A DNA stretch of 64,000 nucleotides from assembly GCF_024220175.1 (NCBI RefSeq), contig NZ_CP098502.1, positions 3,352,514-3,416,513 on the forward strand, in the 5' to 3' direction. This document shows, in pieces, positions 53,754 through 61,855 of this stretch. The notes beneath the pieces were generated by a model. That model saw nothing but the letters and a program-made list of their open reading frames with translations, was not told the DNA's origin and did no database searches. Numbering within the stretch: the first letter of the stretch is position 1; every line of letters starts with the position of its first letter. Position numbers and translations under genes: made by a program. Source of the DNA: Paraconexibacter antarcticus (lineage in GTDB: Bacteria > Actinomycetota > Thermoleophilia > Solirubrobacterales > Solirubrobacteraceae).

Positions 53754-54986
53754 TTGTTCACCAGATCCAGCGGCATCCAGCTGCACATCACGTCTCTCCC
53801 GGGCGGTCGGCTCGGCCCAGAGGCATACCGGTGGGTGGACTGGTTGTCCACGGCCGGACAGTCCTGGTGGCAGGTGCTGCCGGTCGGACCGCCCGACCGT
53901 CACGGGTCCCCGTACAAGTCGCGCTCGGCGTTCGCCGCCTGGCGGGGCCTCCTCGGCGACCCGTCGGCGCCGGTCTCGGCCGACGAGGCGGACGCGTTCG
54001 CGGCCGCGCACCCGGCGTGGGCGCCAGGATGGGCGGCGGCGGCCGGCGGACGGCGCGCGCTCGCCGACCAGGTGCGCTTCCAGCGGGAGTGGGACGCCCT
54101 GCGCGCCCACGCGGCCGACCGCGGCGTGCGGGTCATCGGCGACGTCCCGATCTACGTCGCCCCCGGGAGCGCCGACCACCTGGACCACCCCGGGCTGTTC
54201 CTCGACGGCGTCGTGGCCGGGGCCCCGCCGGACGCGTACAGCGACACCGGGCAGCTGTGGGGCAACCCGTTCTACGACTGGCCGGCGAACCGCCGCGAGG
54301 GCTACGCCTGGTGGATCGCGCGGCTCCAGCGGACGCTCTCGCTGTTCGACGTCGCCCGGGTGGACCACTTCCGCGGCTTCGTCGCGGGCTGGGCGGTCCC
54401 GGAGGGCGCCCGCGACGCCCGCGGGGGCCGCTGGCGGCGCGGGCCGGGCCGCGCGCTCTTCGACGCGGCCGGCGCGGCGCTCGGCGGGGCGCCGTTGCCG
54501 CTCATCGCCGAGGACCTCGGCGTCATCACCGCCGCCGTCGAGCGCCTCCGCGTCGAGCTCGGGCTGCCGGGCATGGTCGTCGCGCAGTTCGCCTTCGAAC
54601 CGGATGACGAGACGTCGCCCCACCGCCTCGCCCACCACGCGCCCGACCGCATCGCCTACACCGGCACGCACGACTCCGACACGCTCGCGGGCTGGCTCGC
54701 CGCGCTGCCGCCGGACGTCCGCGCCGAGGTCGACCGGACCGTCGCGGCGGCGGGCTTCGGCCGCCGCAGCCCCGTCTGGGGCCTCACCGCCTGGTGGATG
54801 CAGTCGGTCGCGCCGCTCGTGATGCTCCAGGCGCAGGACGTCCTCGAGCTCGGCTCCGAGGCCCGCATGAACACCCCCGGGCGGGCGACCGGCAACTGGC
54901 GCTGGCGGCTCGAACCCGGGCAGCTCACCGCCCGTCACGCCCGCCGGCTGCGCGACGTCACCGCCGAGGCCGGACGGCTGCCGTGA
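53754..54986 (+). CDS. malQ: 4-alpha-Glucanotransferase, short form
   Basis: A 410-residue GH77 enzyme. It starts GIQLHITSLPGGRLGPEAYR and carries VIGDVPIYVAPGSADH, nucleophile in FDVARVDHFRGFVAGW (about residue 203), acid Glu in LIAEDLGVITAAVE and Asp in YTGTHDSDTLAGW. The usual enzyme is about 500 residues; here the insert between WQVLPVGPP and RQVRFQ-like region is much shorter, and the expected YF.LYR.DHF block is compact. I chose TTG 53754, six bases after a GGAG site, because upstream residues look non-native. It diverges from glgE with 50 bases between, so the two are probably controlled from one site. Confidence 0.85.
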   Translation: MFTRSSGIQLHITSLPGGRLGPEAYRWVDWLSTAGQSWWQVLPVGPPDRHGSPYKSRSAFAAWRGLLGDPSAPVSADEADAFAAAHPAWAPGWAAAAGGRRALADQVRFQREWDALRAHAADRGVRVIGDVPIYVAPGSADHLDHPGLFLDGVVAGAPPDAYSDTGQLWGNPFYDWPANRREGYAWWIARLQRTLSLFDVARVDHFRGFVAGWAVPEGARDARGGRWRRGPGRALFDAAGAALGGAPLPLIAEDLGVITAAVERLRVELGLPGMVVAQFAFEPDDETSPHRLAHHAPDRIAYTGTHDSDTLAGWLAALPPDVRAEVDRTVAAAGFGRRSPVWGLTAWWMQSVAPLVMLQAQDVLELGSEARMNTPGRATGNWRWRLEPGQLTARHARRLRDVTAEAGRLP

Positions 54987-55675
54987 CGCTCGCCCCGCAG
55001 GCCGGGCTCGTCGCGGTCGGCGACTCGATCACCCGCGGCAGCGGGACGATGGTCCTCGGCGTGCCCTGCCTCTCCTGGGCGCAGTGGCTCGCCGAGGCGC
55101 TCGACCTCCCGTTCACGAACCTCGCCGAGGACGGCGCGACCGTCCCGGTCGCCCTCGCCACGCAGGTGCCGCGGCTGCGCCATCGCCACGCCGTCGGCGC
55201 CGTCTACCTCGGGGTGAACGACGTGCGCGCGGTCGACTTCGACGCGGCGGCCTACGCCGCGGGCCTCGAGACGGTCGTCGCCGCCGTCGCGGCGTGCGCG
55301 GACCGCCTCGTCCTCTGCACGATCCCGCTCGACCTCGGCCGCCCGCGCGCCGGGGCGGCCAAGGTCCGCGGCGCGAACGCGATCATCCGGGCGACGGCGG
55401 CGCGCCACGGCGCCGTCGTCGCGTCGCTCGAGGATCTCCGGGGCCGGGAGCTCGTCCAGCCCGACGCCGTCCACCCCACCGCCGTCGGCCTCGTCGAGAT
55501 CGCCGAGCGGGCGGCCCGCGCCCTCGGGGAGCCGCCGCACCCGCGGGCCGGCCCGCCCGTCCATCGCGGGCGACGGGCCCGGCTGCGTTTCCTCCTCACG
55601 ACCCACGTCCCGGCGGTCGGGCGGGACGCGCGGCGCCGGGTGCGCGAGGACGTGGCACGGCGGCTGCACCGGTAG
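54983..55675 (+). CDS. SGNH/GDSL-type hydrolase
   Basis: A 230-residue esterase-like protein: block I LVAVGDSITRGSG with the nucleophile Ser (about residue 15), block III YLGVNDVRAVD with Asn, and block V PDAVHPTAVGL with the Asp-x-x-His pair (about residues 161-164). No signal peptide, so it should act in the cytoplasm. The last 45 residues are Arg/Pro-rich. GTG 54983 overlaps the malQ stop by four bases, so it is translated with malQ; a link to alpha-glucan (for example deacylation) is speculation. Confidence 0.85.
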   Translation: MTLAPQAGLVAVGDSITRGSGTMVLGVPCLSWAQWLAEALDLPFTNLAEDGATVPVALATQVPRLRHRHAVGAVYLGVNDVRAVDFDAAAYAAGLETVVAAVAACADRLVLCTIPLDLGRPRAGAAKVRGANAIIRATAARHGAVVASLEDLRGRELVQPDAVHPTAVGLVEIAERAARALGEPPHPRAGPPVHRGRRARLRFLLTTHVPAVGRDARRRVREDVARRLHR

Positions 55676-55687
55676 CCTCGCGGGCCC

Positions 55688-56314
55688 GTGCCCGCCGCAC
55701 CTCCGCCGCCCGCCGCCCCCTCCGTGCCGTCCGTCACCGGCGCGGCGCCCGAGCCGCGTCTCGTCGCGGCCCCGCCCGCCGGCCCGCCTCCGTCGGGGCT
55801 CCGCGCGCTCCTGCGCGCGCGGCTCCTCGTCCTCCGCCACCGCGGCCGGGTGCGGGCCGCGCGCGGCGCCGCCGTCGGGCCGGGCGTCGTCGTCCACGTC
55901 GCCCCCGGCGCGCTCCTGCTCCTCGGCCCCGGCTGCGCGATCGGCGACGGGACCCGCCTGCACGTCGCCGCCGGCGAGCTGCGGATCGGCCGCGGCACCG
56001 TCCTCGGCGAGCGCTGCGTCGCGCGGCTCCTCGCCGGCGCCGACGTGGGCCCGCAGTGCCGCCTGGCGGACGAGGTGGTCCTCGCCGACTGCGGTCCGGT
56101 GACGAGCGACGTCGAGACGCCCCTGCGCCGTCAGGGCCTGCGGGCGGCGCCGATCGCCGTGGGCGCCGGCGTGCGGATCGGGCCCCGCGCGGTGGTCCTC
56201 GGCGGGGCGCGGATCGCGGCCGGGGTCCAGGTCGGCGCGCAGCTCGTCGTGCGCGGCGACGTCGCCGCGGACTCGCCGGACCTCCCGGCCCGGCCCGACG
56301 CCGCGCCGCACTGA
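55688..56314 (+). CDS. Hexapeptide-repeat (left-handed beta-helix) protein
   Basis: A 208-residue protein starting at GTG 55688. A 45-residue Pro/Ala-rich N terminus and a basic helix (LRALLRARLLVLRHRGRVRA) are followed by [V/I]GxG-type hexapeptide repeats: VGPGVVVHVAPGALLLLGPG, IGRGTVLGERCVARLLAGADVG, and near the end VGAGVRIGPRAVVLGGARIAAG. It resembles sugar or serine O-acetyltransferases, but the catalytic His of that family (usually near a GH or DH turn) is not obvious. It follows the SGNH gene by 12 bases. Confidence 0.72.
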   Translation: MPAAPPPPAAPSVPSVTGAAPEPRLVAAPPAGPPPSGLRALLRARLLVLRHRGRVRAARGAAVGPGVVVHVAPGALLLLGPGCAIGDGTRLHVAAGELRIGRGTVLGERCVARLLAGADVGPQCRLADEVVLADCGPVTSDVETPLRRQGLRAAPIAVGAGVRIGPRAVVLGGARIAAGVQVGAQLVVRGDVAADSPDLPARPDAAPH

Positions 56315-56350
56315 CGGCCCGCGGGGTCCGCAGGGTCGTCCGGGCGCCGC

Positions 56351-58654
56351 TCAGGCGGCGGTGACGTCCGGCGGGTCGGTGAGCGCCCCGGGCCGGCCGA
56401 CGAGGTAGCCCTGCGCGCGGTCGCAGCCGAGGTCCCGCAGGACGGCGAACTGCTCCGGCGTCTCGATCCCCTCGGCGACGATCAGGAGGCCGAGCCCCTT
56501 CGCCATCCCGACGAGCGCGGTGACGATCGCCACGTCGTCCCGCTCGTCCGGGATGCCGTCGACGAAGGACCGGTCGAGCTTGATCGCGGCGATCGGGTGG
56601 CGCTTGAGGAGCGTCGGCGACGAGTACCCGGTGCCGAAGTCGTCCAGGACGATCCGCACCCCCATCGCGTCGAGTCCCTCGACGGTCGTCGCGGTCCCGG
56701 CGTCGACGCTGAGCAGCGCCGTCTCGGTGACCTCGAGCGCGAGGCGGTCCGGGCTGATGCCGTGCGCGGTGAGGATCTCGGCGACCCGCCGCGGGAGCCC
56801 GGGATCGTGCAGCTGCTGCGCGGACACGTTGACCGCCAGCTGCAGGCCCGGCCCGTGCCGCTCCGCGAGGGCGGGCAGCGCGGCGCAGGCCGCAGCGAGG
56901 ACGAAGGCGCCGATCCCGTGGATGAGCCCCGTCTGCTCGGCGATCGGCACGAACTCGTCGGGGGGCACGGCGCCGAGGTCCGGATGCGTCCAGCGGGCGA
57001 GCGCCTCGACGGCCACGACCCCCTCGTCCTCGAACCCGATGATCGGCTGGAAGACGACGCTCAGCTCACCGCGCTCGACGGCGCTGCGCAGCGCCGTCTC
57101 CACCTGGAGGCGCCGGCCCGCCGCGCCGCGCTCGCCGTCGTCGTCCGCCCACGCGTACGTGTTGCCGCCGCGGACCTTCGCCGCGTACATCGCGAGGTCC
57201 GCCCGCCGCATGGCCTCCTGCGCGTCGACCCCCGGCCCGGAGATGACGGCGACGCCGACGCTGCCGGTGATCGTGAGGTCCTCGACGTGGCGGCGGGCGG
57301 TGACGGGGGCCTGCAGCGCCTCGAGCACCGCGTCGCCGAGCTGCGCCGCGCGATCGTGGCCGCCGACGGCGACGATGAGGAACTCCTCCCCGCCGATCCG
57401 GGCCACGAACTCCGGTCCGGCGCAGCGGTCGAGGCGCTGGGCCGCCTCGCGGATGACCTGGTCGCCGACATCGTGCCCGAGCGAGTCGTTGACCCGCTTG
57501 AGGCGGTCGAGGTCGATGAAGAGCACGGACACCGGCGTCGGGTGGTCGGCCTGGCGGGCGAGGACGTCCTGGAGGTGGGCGAACGCGCTCGCGCGGTTGG
57601 AGAGCCCGGTGAGCGAGTCGTGCGTCGCGTCGTGGATGAGGCGGTCGGAGGTCTGCCGGCGCTCGATCGCGATGCCGGCGAGCTTCGCCGCGTCGCGCAT
57701 GAAGCGCCGGTCCTCCTCGCTCGGCGAGCGCGGCTGCGGGCCGTAGACGCCAAAGCTCCCGAGCACCGTCCCCGCCCGCCCGGTGATCGGGAAGGACCAG
57801 CAGTGACGCAGGCCGTGCGGGCGGATGAGGTCCTGGAAGGCCGCCCACCGCGGGTCGGTGTGCAAGTCGTGACCGATGACCTCCTGCCCGGAGTAGGCGG
57901 CGGCGCCGCACGAGCCGATCTGCGGGCCGACGGCGATCCCGTCGACGCCCGCCAGGTAGTCGGCGGGCAGGCGCGACGGACTGCCGTGGTGCAGCGTCGC
58001 CGTCGTCGGGTCGAGCAGCATGATCGAGCCCATGAGCGCGGGGTCATGCGTCTCGATGCTCGTGATGATCGCGCCGAGGATGCTCGGCAACGGCTCGTCG
58101 GCGGCGATGAGCTCGTGGATGCGGTTGTGCGCCTCGGTCAGCCTGGCCGTCCGGGTGAGCTCGGCGCCCGCGAGGCGCAGCTCGATCTCGGACGAAAGGC
58201 CGTCGCTGAGCTTCTGCAGGAGCCGGACCTGCGCGGGCGTCCAGGCGCGCCGGCGACGGTCCAGGACGCAGAGCGTGCCCGCAGGCGTCCCGCCGACCCG
58301 GAGCGGCATCCCCGCGAAAGCGGAGAACCCGGCGGCGACGAGGTCCGCACCGTGGGCGACCTCGTGGACGTCCCCGTGGACCACCGGGACCGCCTCGGTC
58401 ACGACGCGCTCGCAGAGCGCGTCCGCCATCGGGGCCCGGTGCTCGGCGATCGCCAGGCCGTCGAGGCCGACGATCGCCCGGACGAACTGGCGGCCCGAGT
58501 CGACGAGCGTCGCGAGGGCGACCGGCGCCTCGAGCGCCTCGGCGGTGACCTGGACCCACCGCTCGACGGACGCCTCGCGGTCGGGGCTCACCAATCCGCC
58601 GAGTCCGAGTGCGCGCATCCGGGCCGTGTTGCCGACGACGGCGGAGCCAGGCAT
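56351..58654 (-). CDS. GAF-GAF-GGDEF-EAL cyclic-di-GMP enzyme
   Basis: A 767-residue cytoplasmic signalling protein. Two GAF domains (about residues 15-170: APVALATLVDSGRQFVRAIV; and 185-335: IGSCGAAAYSGQEVIGHD) are followed by GGDEF (DSLTGLSNRASAF to VRGGNTYAW) with an intact active site RIGGEEFLIV, and by EAL with VVAVEALARWTHP, LAVNVSAQQLHD, LDDFGTGYSSPTLLKRHP and VAEGIETPEQF. Both halves keep their key residues, so synthesis and breakdown of c-di-GMP are each possible, gated by the GAF ligands. ATG 58654 or 58618 are the likely starts. Upstream, TTGGCG-N17-TACCGT on the minus strand is a possible promoter in the 194-base gap. Confidence 0.92.
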   Translation of the reverse strand: MPGSAVVGNTARMRALGLGGLVSPDREASVERWVQVTAEALEAPVALATLVDSGRQFVRAIVGLDGLAIAEHRAPMADALCERVVTEAVPVVHGDVHEVAHGADLVAAGFSAFAGMPLRVGGTPAGTLCVLDRRRRAWTPAQVRLLQKLSDGLSSEIELRLAGAELTRTARLTEAHNRIHELIAADEPLPSILGAIITSIETHDPALMGSIMLLDPTTATLHHGSPSRLPADYLAGVDGIAVGPQIGSCGAAAYSGQEVIGHDLHTDPRWAAFQDLIRPHGLRHCWSFPITGRAGTVLGSFGVYGPQPRSPSEEDRRFMRDAAKLAGIAIERRQTSDRLIHDATHDSLTGLSNRASAFAHLQDVLARQADHPTPVSVLFIDLDRLKRVNDSLGHDVGDQVIREAAQRLDRCAGPEFVARIGGEEFLIVAVGGHDRAAQLGDAVLEALQAPVTARRHVEDLTITGSVGVAVISGPGVDAQEAMRRADLAMYAAKVRGGNTYAWADDDGERGAAGRRLQVETALRSAVERGELSVVFQPIIGFEDEGVVAVEALARWTHPDLGAVPPDEFVPIAEQTGLIHGIGAFVLAAACAALPALAERHGPGLQLAVNVSAQQLHDPGLPRRVAEILTAHGISPDRLALEVTETALLSVDAGTATTVEGLDAMGVRIVLDDFGTGYSSPTLLKRHPIAAIKLDRSFVDGIPDERDDVAIVTALVGMAKGLGLLIVAEGIETPEQFAVLRDLGCDRAQGYLVGRPGALTDPPDVTAA

Positions 58655-58848
58655 CTCGAGCGAGTGGTCGGGCAAGGCGGAGCTCTCGGACGGGTGGACG
58701 GCATGACGGGGCCGGTCCGCCTGTCGCCGGACAGCCCTATGTCGTAAGACGGTACCTCCCGATCGGCGGCACGCCAAGAATCTGGACGAACGGCGGCGCG
58801 GTCGCTCCCGATTTCGGTGCTACCACGGACGCGGCGTGCCGGCCGGCG

Positions 58849-60030
58849 TCAACTCAGGCGCTCGACGACCATCGCCTGGCCCTGACCGCCGCCGATGCAC
58901 ATGCACTCGACCCCGATCGTGCCGCCGGTCTCGTCCAGTCCGTTCAGGAGCGAGGACATGATCCGCAGGCCGGTCATGCCGAACGGGTGGCCGATCGCGA
59001 TCGCGCCGCCGAACGGGTTCACGCGGTCGTCGAAGGGGTCGATGCCGACCTCCTCGCAGACCGGGATCACCTGGGCGGCGAACGCCTCGTTGAGCTCGAA
59101 GACGTCGACGTCGTCGATCGTGACGCCGGCGAGGCCGAGGGCCTGCTTCACCGCCTCGATCGGCCCAACGCCCATGAGCGCCGGGTCGACGGCGGAGACC
59201 GCGGAGGCGAGGACGCGCGCCCGTGGCGTGAGCCCGAGCGCCGCGGCCCGCCGCTCGCCCATGACGAGCGCGGCGGCGGCACCGTCGTTCAGCGGGCACG
59301 AGTTGCCCGCGGTGACGCGCCCGTCGCTGCGGAACACGGGGTCGAGCGAGGCGAGCTTCTCGAGCGTCGAGCTCGCGCGAGGGCAGTCGTCCTCGGTCAT
59401 CGCCTGGCCCGACGGAAGCTCGACCGGGACGATCTCGCGCCCGGTGATGCCCGCCTCACGGGCCGCGACGGCACGCTCCTGCGAGCGCTGGGCGAAGGCG
59501 TCCATCCGCTCGCGGGTGACGCCCCAGCGGTCGGCCACGTTCTCGGCGGTGAGGCCCATCGGCATGAAGACCGCCCCGAGCGTGTCGCCGTCGGCCTCGG
59601 GATCGAGCAGCGGGTTCTTCGTCGCGAGGTGGTGGCCGTGCCCGACGCGTGACACCGACTCGACGCCGCTGACGACGAAGGTGTCGCCCTCGCCGGCCAT
59701 GATCGCGTGGGCGGCGGTGCGCAGCGCCTGCAGCGACGAGCCGCAGAGGCGCGTGACGGTCTGCGCCGGGACGTGATGCGGCAGGCCGGCGAGGATCGCG
59801 ATGTTCCGCCCGACGTTGTAGCCCTGCTCGCCCCACGGGAACGCGCAGCCGCACACGAGGTCGTCGATCGTCGCGGGGTCGACCGCCGGATTCGCCTCCA
59901 GCAGCGCGCGGACCATGCGCGCCGCGAGATCGTCGGGGCGGACGTCGGCGAGCGAGCCCTTGTGCGCCCGGCCCACGGGCGACCGCCGGACGTCGACGAT
60001 CACCGGGCGGTCACCGGCGGCGGTCCTCAC
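58849..60030 (-). CDS. Acetyl-CoA C-acyltransferase (thiolase)
   Basis: A 393-residue thiolase. The nucleophile Cys is in VTRLCGSSLQALRTAAH (about residue 92), later NEAFAAQVIPVCEE, the His in NPFGGAIAIGHPFGMTG (about residue 351) and the second Cys in VECMCIGGGQGQAM. The set matches degradative acetyl-CoA acyltransferases of beta-oxidation (FadA-like) more than small biosynthetic ones, but acetoacetyl-CoA formation is also possible. No FadB-like gene is adjacent. I chose GTG 60030 (VRTAAGDRPVIVDVRRSPVG); earlier starts add non-conserved residues. Confidence 0.88.
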   Translation of the reverse strand: MRTAAGDRPVIVDVRRSPVGRAHKGSLADVRPDDLAARMVRALLEANPAVDPATIDDLVCGCAFPWGEQGYNVGRNIAILAGLPHHVPAQTVTRLCGSSLQALRTAAHAIMAGEGDTFVVSGVESVSRVGHGHHLATKNPLLDPEADGDTLGAVFMPMGLTAENVADRWGVTRERMDAFAQRSQERAVAAREAGITGREIVPVELPSGQAMTEDDCPRASSTLEKLASLDPVFRSDGRVTAGNSCPLNDGAAAALVMGERRAAALGLTPRARVLASAVSAVDPALMGVGPIEAVKQALGLAGVTIDDVDVFELNEAFAAQVIPVCEEVGIDPFDDRVNPFGGAIAIGHPFGMTGLRIMSSLLNGLDETGGTIGVECMCIGGGQGQAMVVERLS

Positions 60031-60156
60031 GTCGACGTCCGGGCAGCGGTCTGGGCCATGCGCCCATCGTATTACATCGTGTGTGGACACCGTGTCCGCG
60101 GCACTCGCCGCTGTCACACGACCGGGTTCTGGACCGTCGCGGACCGGGCGGGCGGC

Positions 60157-60327
60157 TCAGTCCGACCGGGGCCCGCTGAAGTCCTCGCCGCCCATGGCGC
60201 GCCCGAGCGCGCGCAGGCCCATCAGGACGAGGCCGAGCGCGAGGATGAACCCGCCCAGGCGGAAGACGAACACGACGTGCGCCGCCACGCCCAGCAGGAG
60301 CAGGAAGAGGCCGAAGGCGACGATCAT
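60157..60327 (-). CDS. Small two-span membrane protein, 56 residues
   Basis: MIVAFGLFLLLLGVAAHVVF, a turn, then GGFILALGLVLMGLRALG, ending GGEDFSGPRSD. Two helices with a short FRLGG turn give a membrane hairpin. An ATG start and good codon bias support it although it is short. No family known. It is the last core-like gene before the integrase; the 130 bases between show an 11-base palindrome at 60389-60399 (ATGTA-G-TACAT) and no tRNA. Confidence 0.65.
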   Translation of the reverse strand: MIVAFGLFLLLLGVAAHVVFVFRLGGFILALGLVLMGLRALGRAMGGEDFSGPRSD

Positions 60328-60458
60328 GGCGGTGACCGTACCGGGCGCCCGGGCACCCGGCGCCGCGTCGGGCGGAGTGGGCGCCTAGATGTAGTACATG
60401 AGTGTCATGGCCGATGAACACTGGCCCAGACGGACCCGCGCTGCACTGGCGCTGCAGT

Positions 60459-61616
60459 TCACCCCGTGAAGACCGCCGACAGGTAGGTGTCCATGAGGGT
60501 CGCCGCCTCCGCCTCGTTGCCCGGGAACAGGTGCCCGTACAGGTCGAACGTGACGGCGATCGACGAGTGCCCCATGTACTTCGAGAGCGAGTGCGCGTTG
60601 ACCCCGGCGGCGATGCTCAGCGACGCGTACAGGTGCCTGCAGGCGTGAAGCGTGACCCGCTGCAGCCCCGCGGCCTTCCACACCTTGTCCGCCCGCTTCT
60701 GCAGCGACGCGGACCGGAACGGCACGTCCTCCCCCGTCCCGAACACGAGCCCGCCGACGCGAGCCGTGGTCACCCGGTGCTCACGGAGGTACGGCAGGAG
60801 CGTGGCGAGAACCGGGACGGTGCGCGTGCCCTGCTTGGACTTCGGCGGCCCGTAGCCGTGGACGGGGTGATAGTTCCGGACTACCCGGAGGGTGCCCGCG
60901 TCGAGGTCGACGTCCTTCCACTGCAGACCCATCAGCTCGCCGCGCCTGAGCCCGGACAGCATCGCGGTGGCCCACACGGCCCGGTCAGTCTCCGGGACGG
61001 CGCACAGGAGCCGGAAGGCGTCCTGTGGGGCCGGCGGCTTCCGCTGTCCGCGGGAGGTCTTCATCGGGAGCTCGATCCCGTCCGTGGGGTCGATCTTCAC
61101 GAGCCCCTTCGTCTTCAGCCTGCGGTACACGACGCGGAGCACGAGGACGGTCGACTCGATCGTGCCGGGGTTGATCTCGTCGGCCTCGAGCCCGTCGACG
61201 AACTCCTGAAGCTCCGTCAGGGACAGCCGGTCGATCCTGCGGTTCTCGTAGACGTCCTTCAGGCGGAGCTTCCAGTTCTGCTCGATGGCGACGATCGAAG
61301 AGCCGGCGAACTGCTCGCGGTTGCGCTTCCGCGCGGTCCCCGCGCGGGCGGCGGCGGCCCACTCGGTCACGGCCCCGCCGATGGTCAGGACCTTCGTGCC
61401 GGTGACAACGACCGGGGTCGACCCGTCGCGGATGCCGGTGCGGATCGCTTCGCGCCAGGCGACGGCCTCGGTCTTCGTGGCGCACGTCTTCGTGATCCGG
61501 CGGTTGTTCCGGGAGTCGAACGCCTGGGCCTGCCACGTCGGCTTGCAGTTGCACCCGCGGCCTGCGCGCGACGCGCAGGCCTTGGAGTGCCGGATCTGGA
61601 TGCCCGGGGTCGCCAT
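60459..61616 (-). CDS. Tyrosine recombinase (integrase)
   Basis: A 385-residue phage-type integrase. An N-terminal zinc-like/AP2 region (CASRAGRGCNCKPTWQA, RRITKTCATKTEAVAWRE) and core-binding domain (WAAAARAGTARKRNREQFAG) precede the catalytic domain with Arg in LSGLRRGELMGLQW (about residue 225), Lys in GPPKSKQGTRTVPV, HxxR in LHACRHLYASLSI, and His/Tyr in MGHSSIAVTFDLYGHLFP (nucleophile Tyr about residue 355). Its ATG shares a base with the stop of an upstream winged-helix gene. No att site can be pinned; the element it once served is not complete here. Confidence 0.93.
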   Translation of the reverse strand: MATPGIQIRHSKACASRAGRGCNCKPTWQAQAFDSRNNRRITKTCATKTEAVAWREAIRTGIRDGSTPVVVTGTKVLTIGGAVTEWAAAARAGTARKRNREQFAGSSIVAIEQNWKLRLKDVYENRRIDRLSLTELQEFVDGLEADEINPGTIESTVLVLRVVYRRLKTKGLVKIDPTDGIELPMKTSRGQRKPPAPQDAFRLLCAVPETDRAVWATAMLSGLRRGELMGLQWKDVDLDAGTLRVVRNYHPVHGYGPPKSKQGTRTVPVLATLLPYLREHRVTTARVGGLVFGTGEDVPFRSASLQKRADKVWKAAGLQRVTLHACRHLYASLSIAAGVNAHSLSKYMGHSSIAVTFDLYGHLFPGNEAEAATLMDTYLSAVFTG

Positions 61617-61851
61617 CAGGCGTCCTCTCGCATGGCGCGCTCAAGGTCCGCGATCGGACCCTCGAGGGCTGAGTTTCGGAAGTACCGCCACCTCGGGTTC
61701 GGCCCGGACAGCCCGGTTGACTCTCGACGCAGCTCCCGCTTCTTGAGCATGTCAGCGACGATCGGCTGGATATGGCCGGGATACAGGCCCAGCTCAGGCA
61801 GGTGGGTGTTGAACCGCTCGGCGATCTCGGCGGTGGTCAGGCCGTCGTCGC
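61616..61851 (-). pseudogene. Winged-helix (excisionase-like) gene cut by the IS
   Basis: An open frame reading DDGLTTAEIAERFN, HLPELGLYPGHIQPIVADML, KKRELRRESTGLSGP and NPRWRYFRNS, ending EDA at a stop that overlaps the integrase start (TGATG). The helix-turn-helix plus wing pattern (LTTAEIAERF; KKRELRRE...RYF) suggests a DNA-binding accessory protein of the integrase. No start codon exists before the IS701 end at 61856, so the 5' part has been removed by the insertion. Remaining length is about 78 codons. Confidence 0.65.
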
Positions 61852-61855
61852 CTAG

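Noticed and set aside
58655..58848. N-terminal extension of the GGDEF-EAL protein up to 58777
   Set aside because: The extra residues (MACRRSGGTVLRHRAVRRQ...) are Arg-rich without a domain and would need a TTG start without a ribosome site; the gap is better read as the promoter region.
60328..60458. tRNA or att core next to the integrase
   Set aside because: I found no cloverleaf and no direct repeat shared with the far side. The 11-base ATGTA-G-TACAT palindrome alone does not define an att site.
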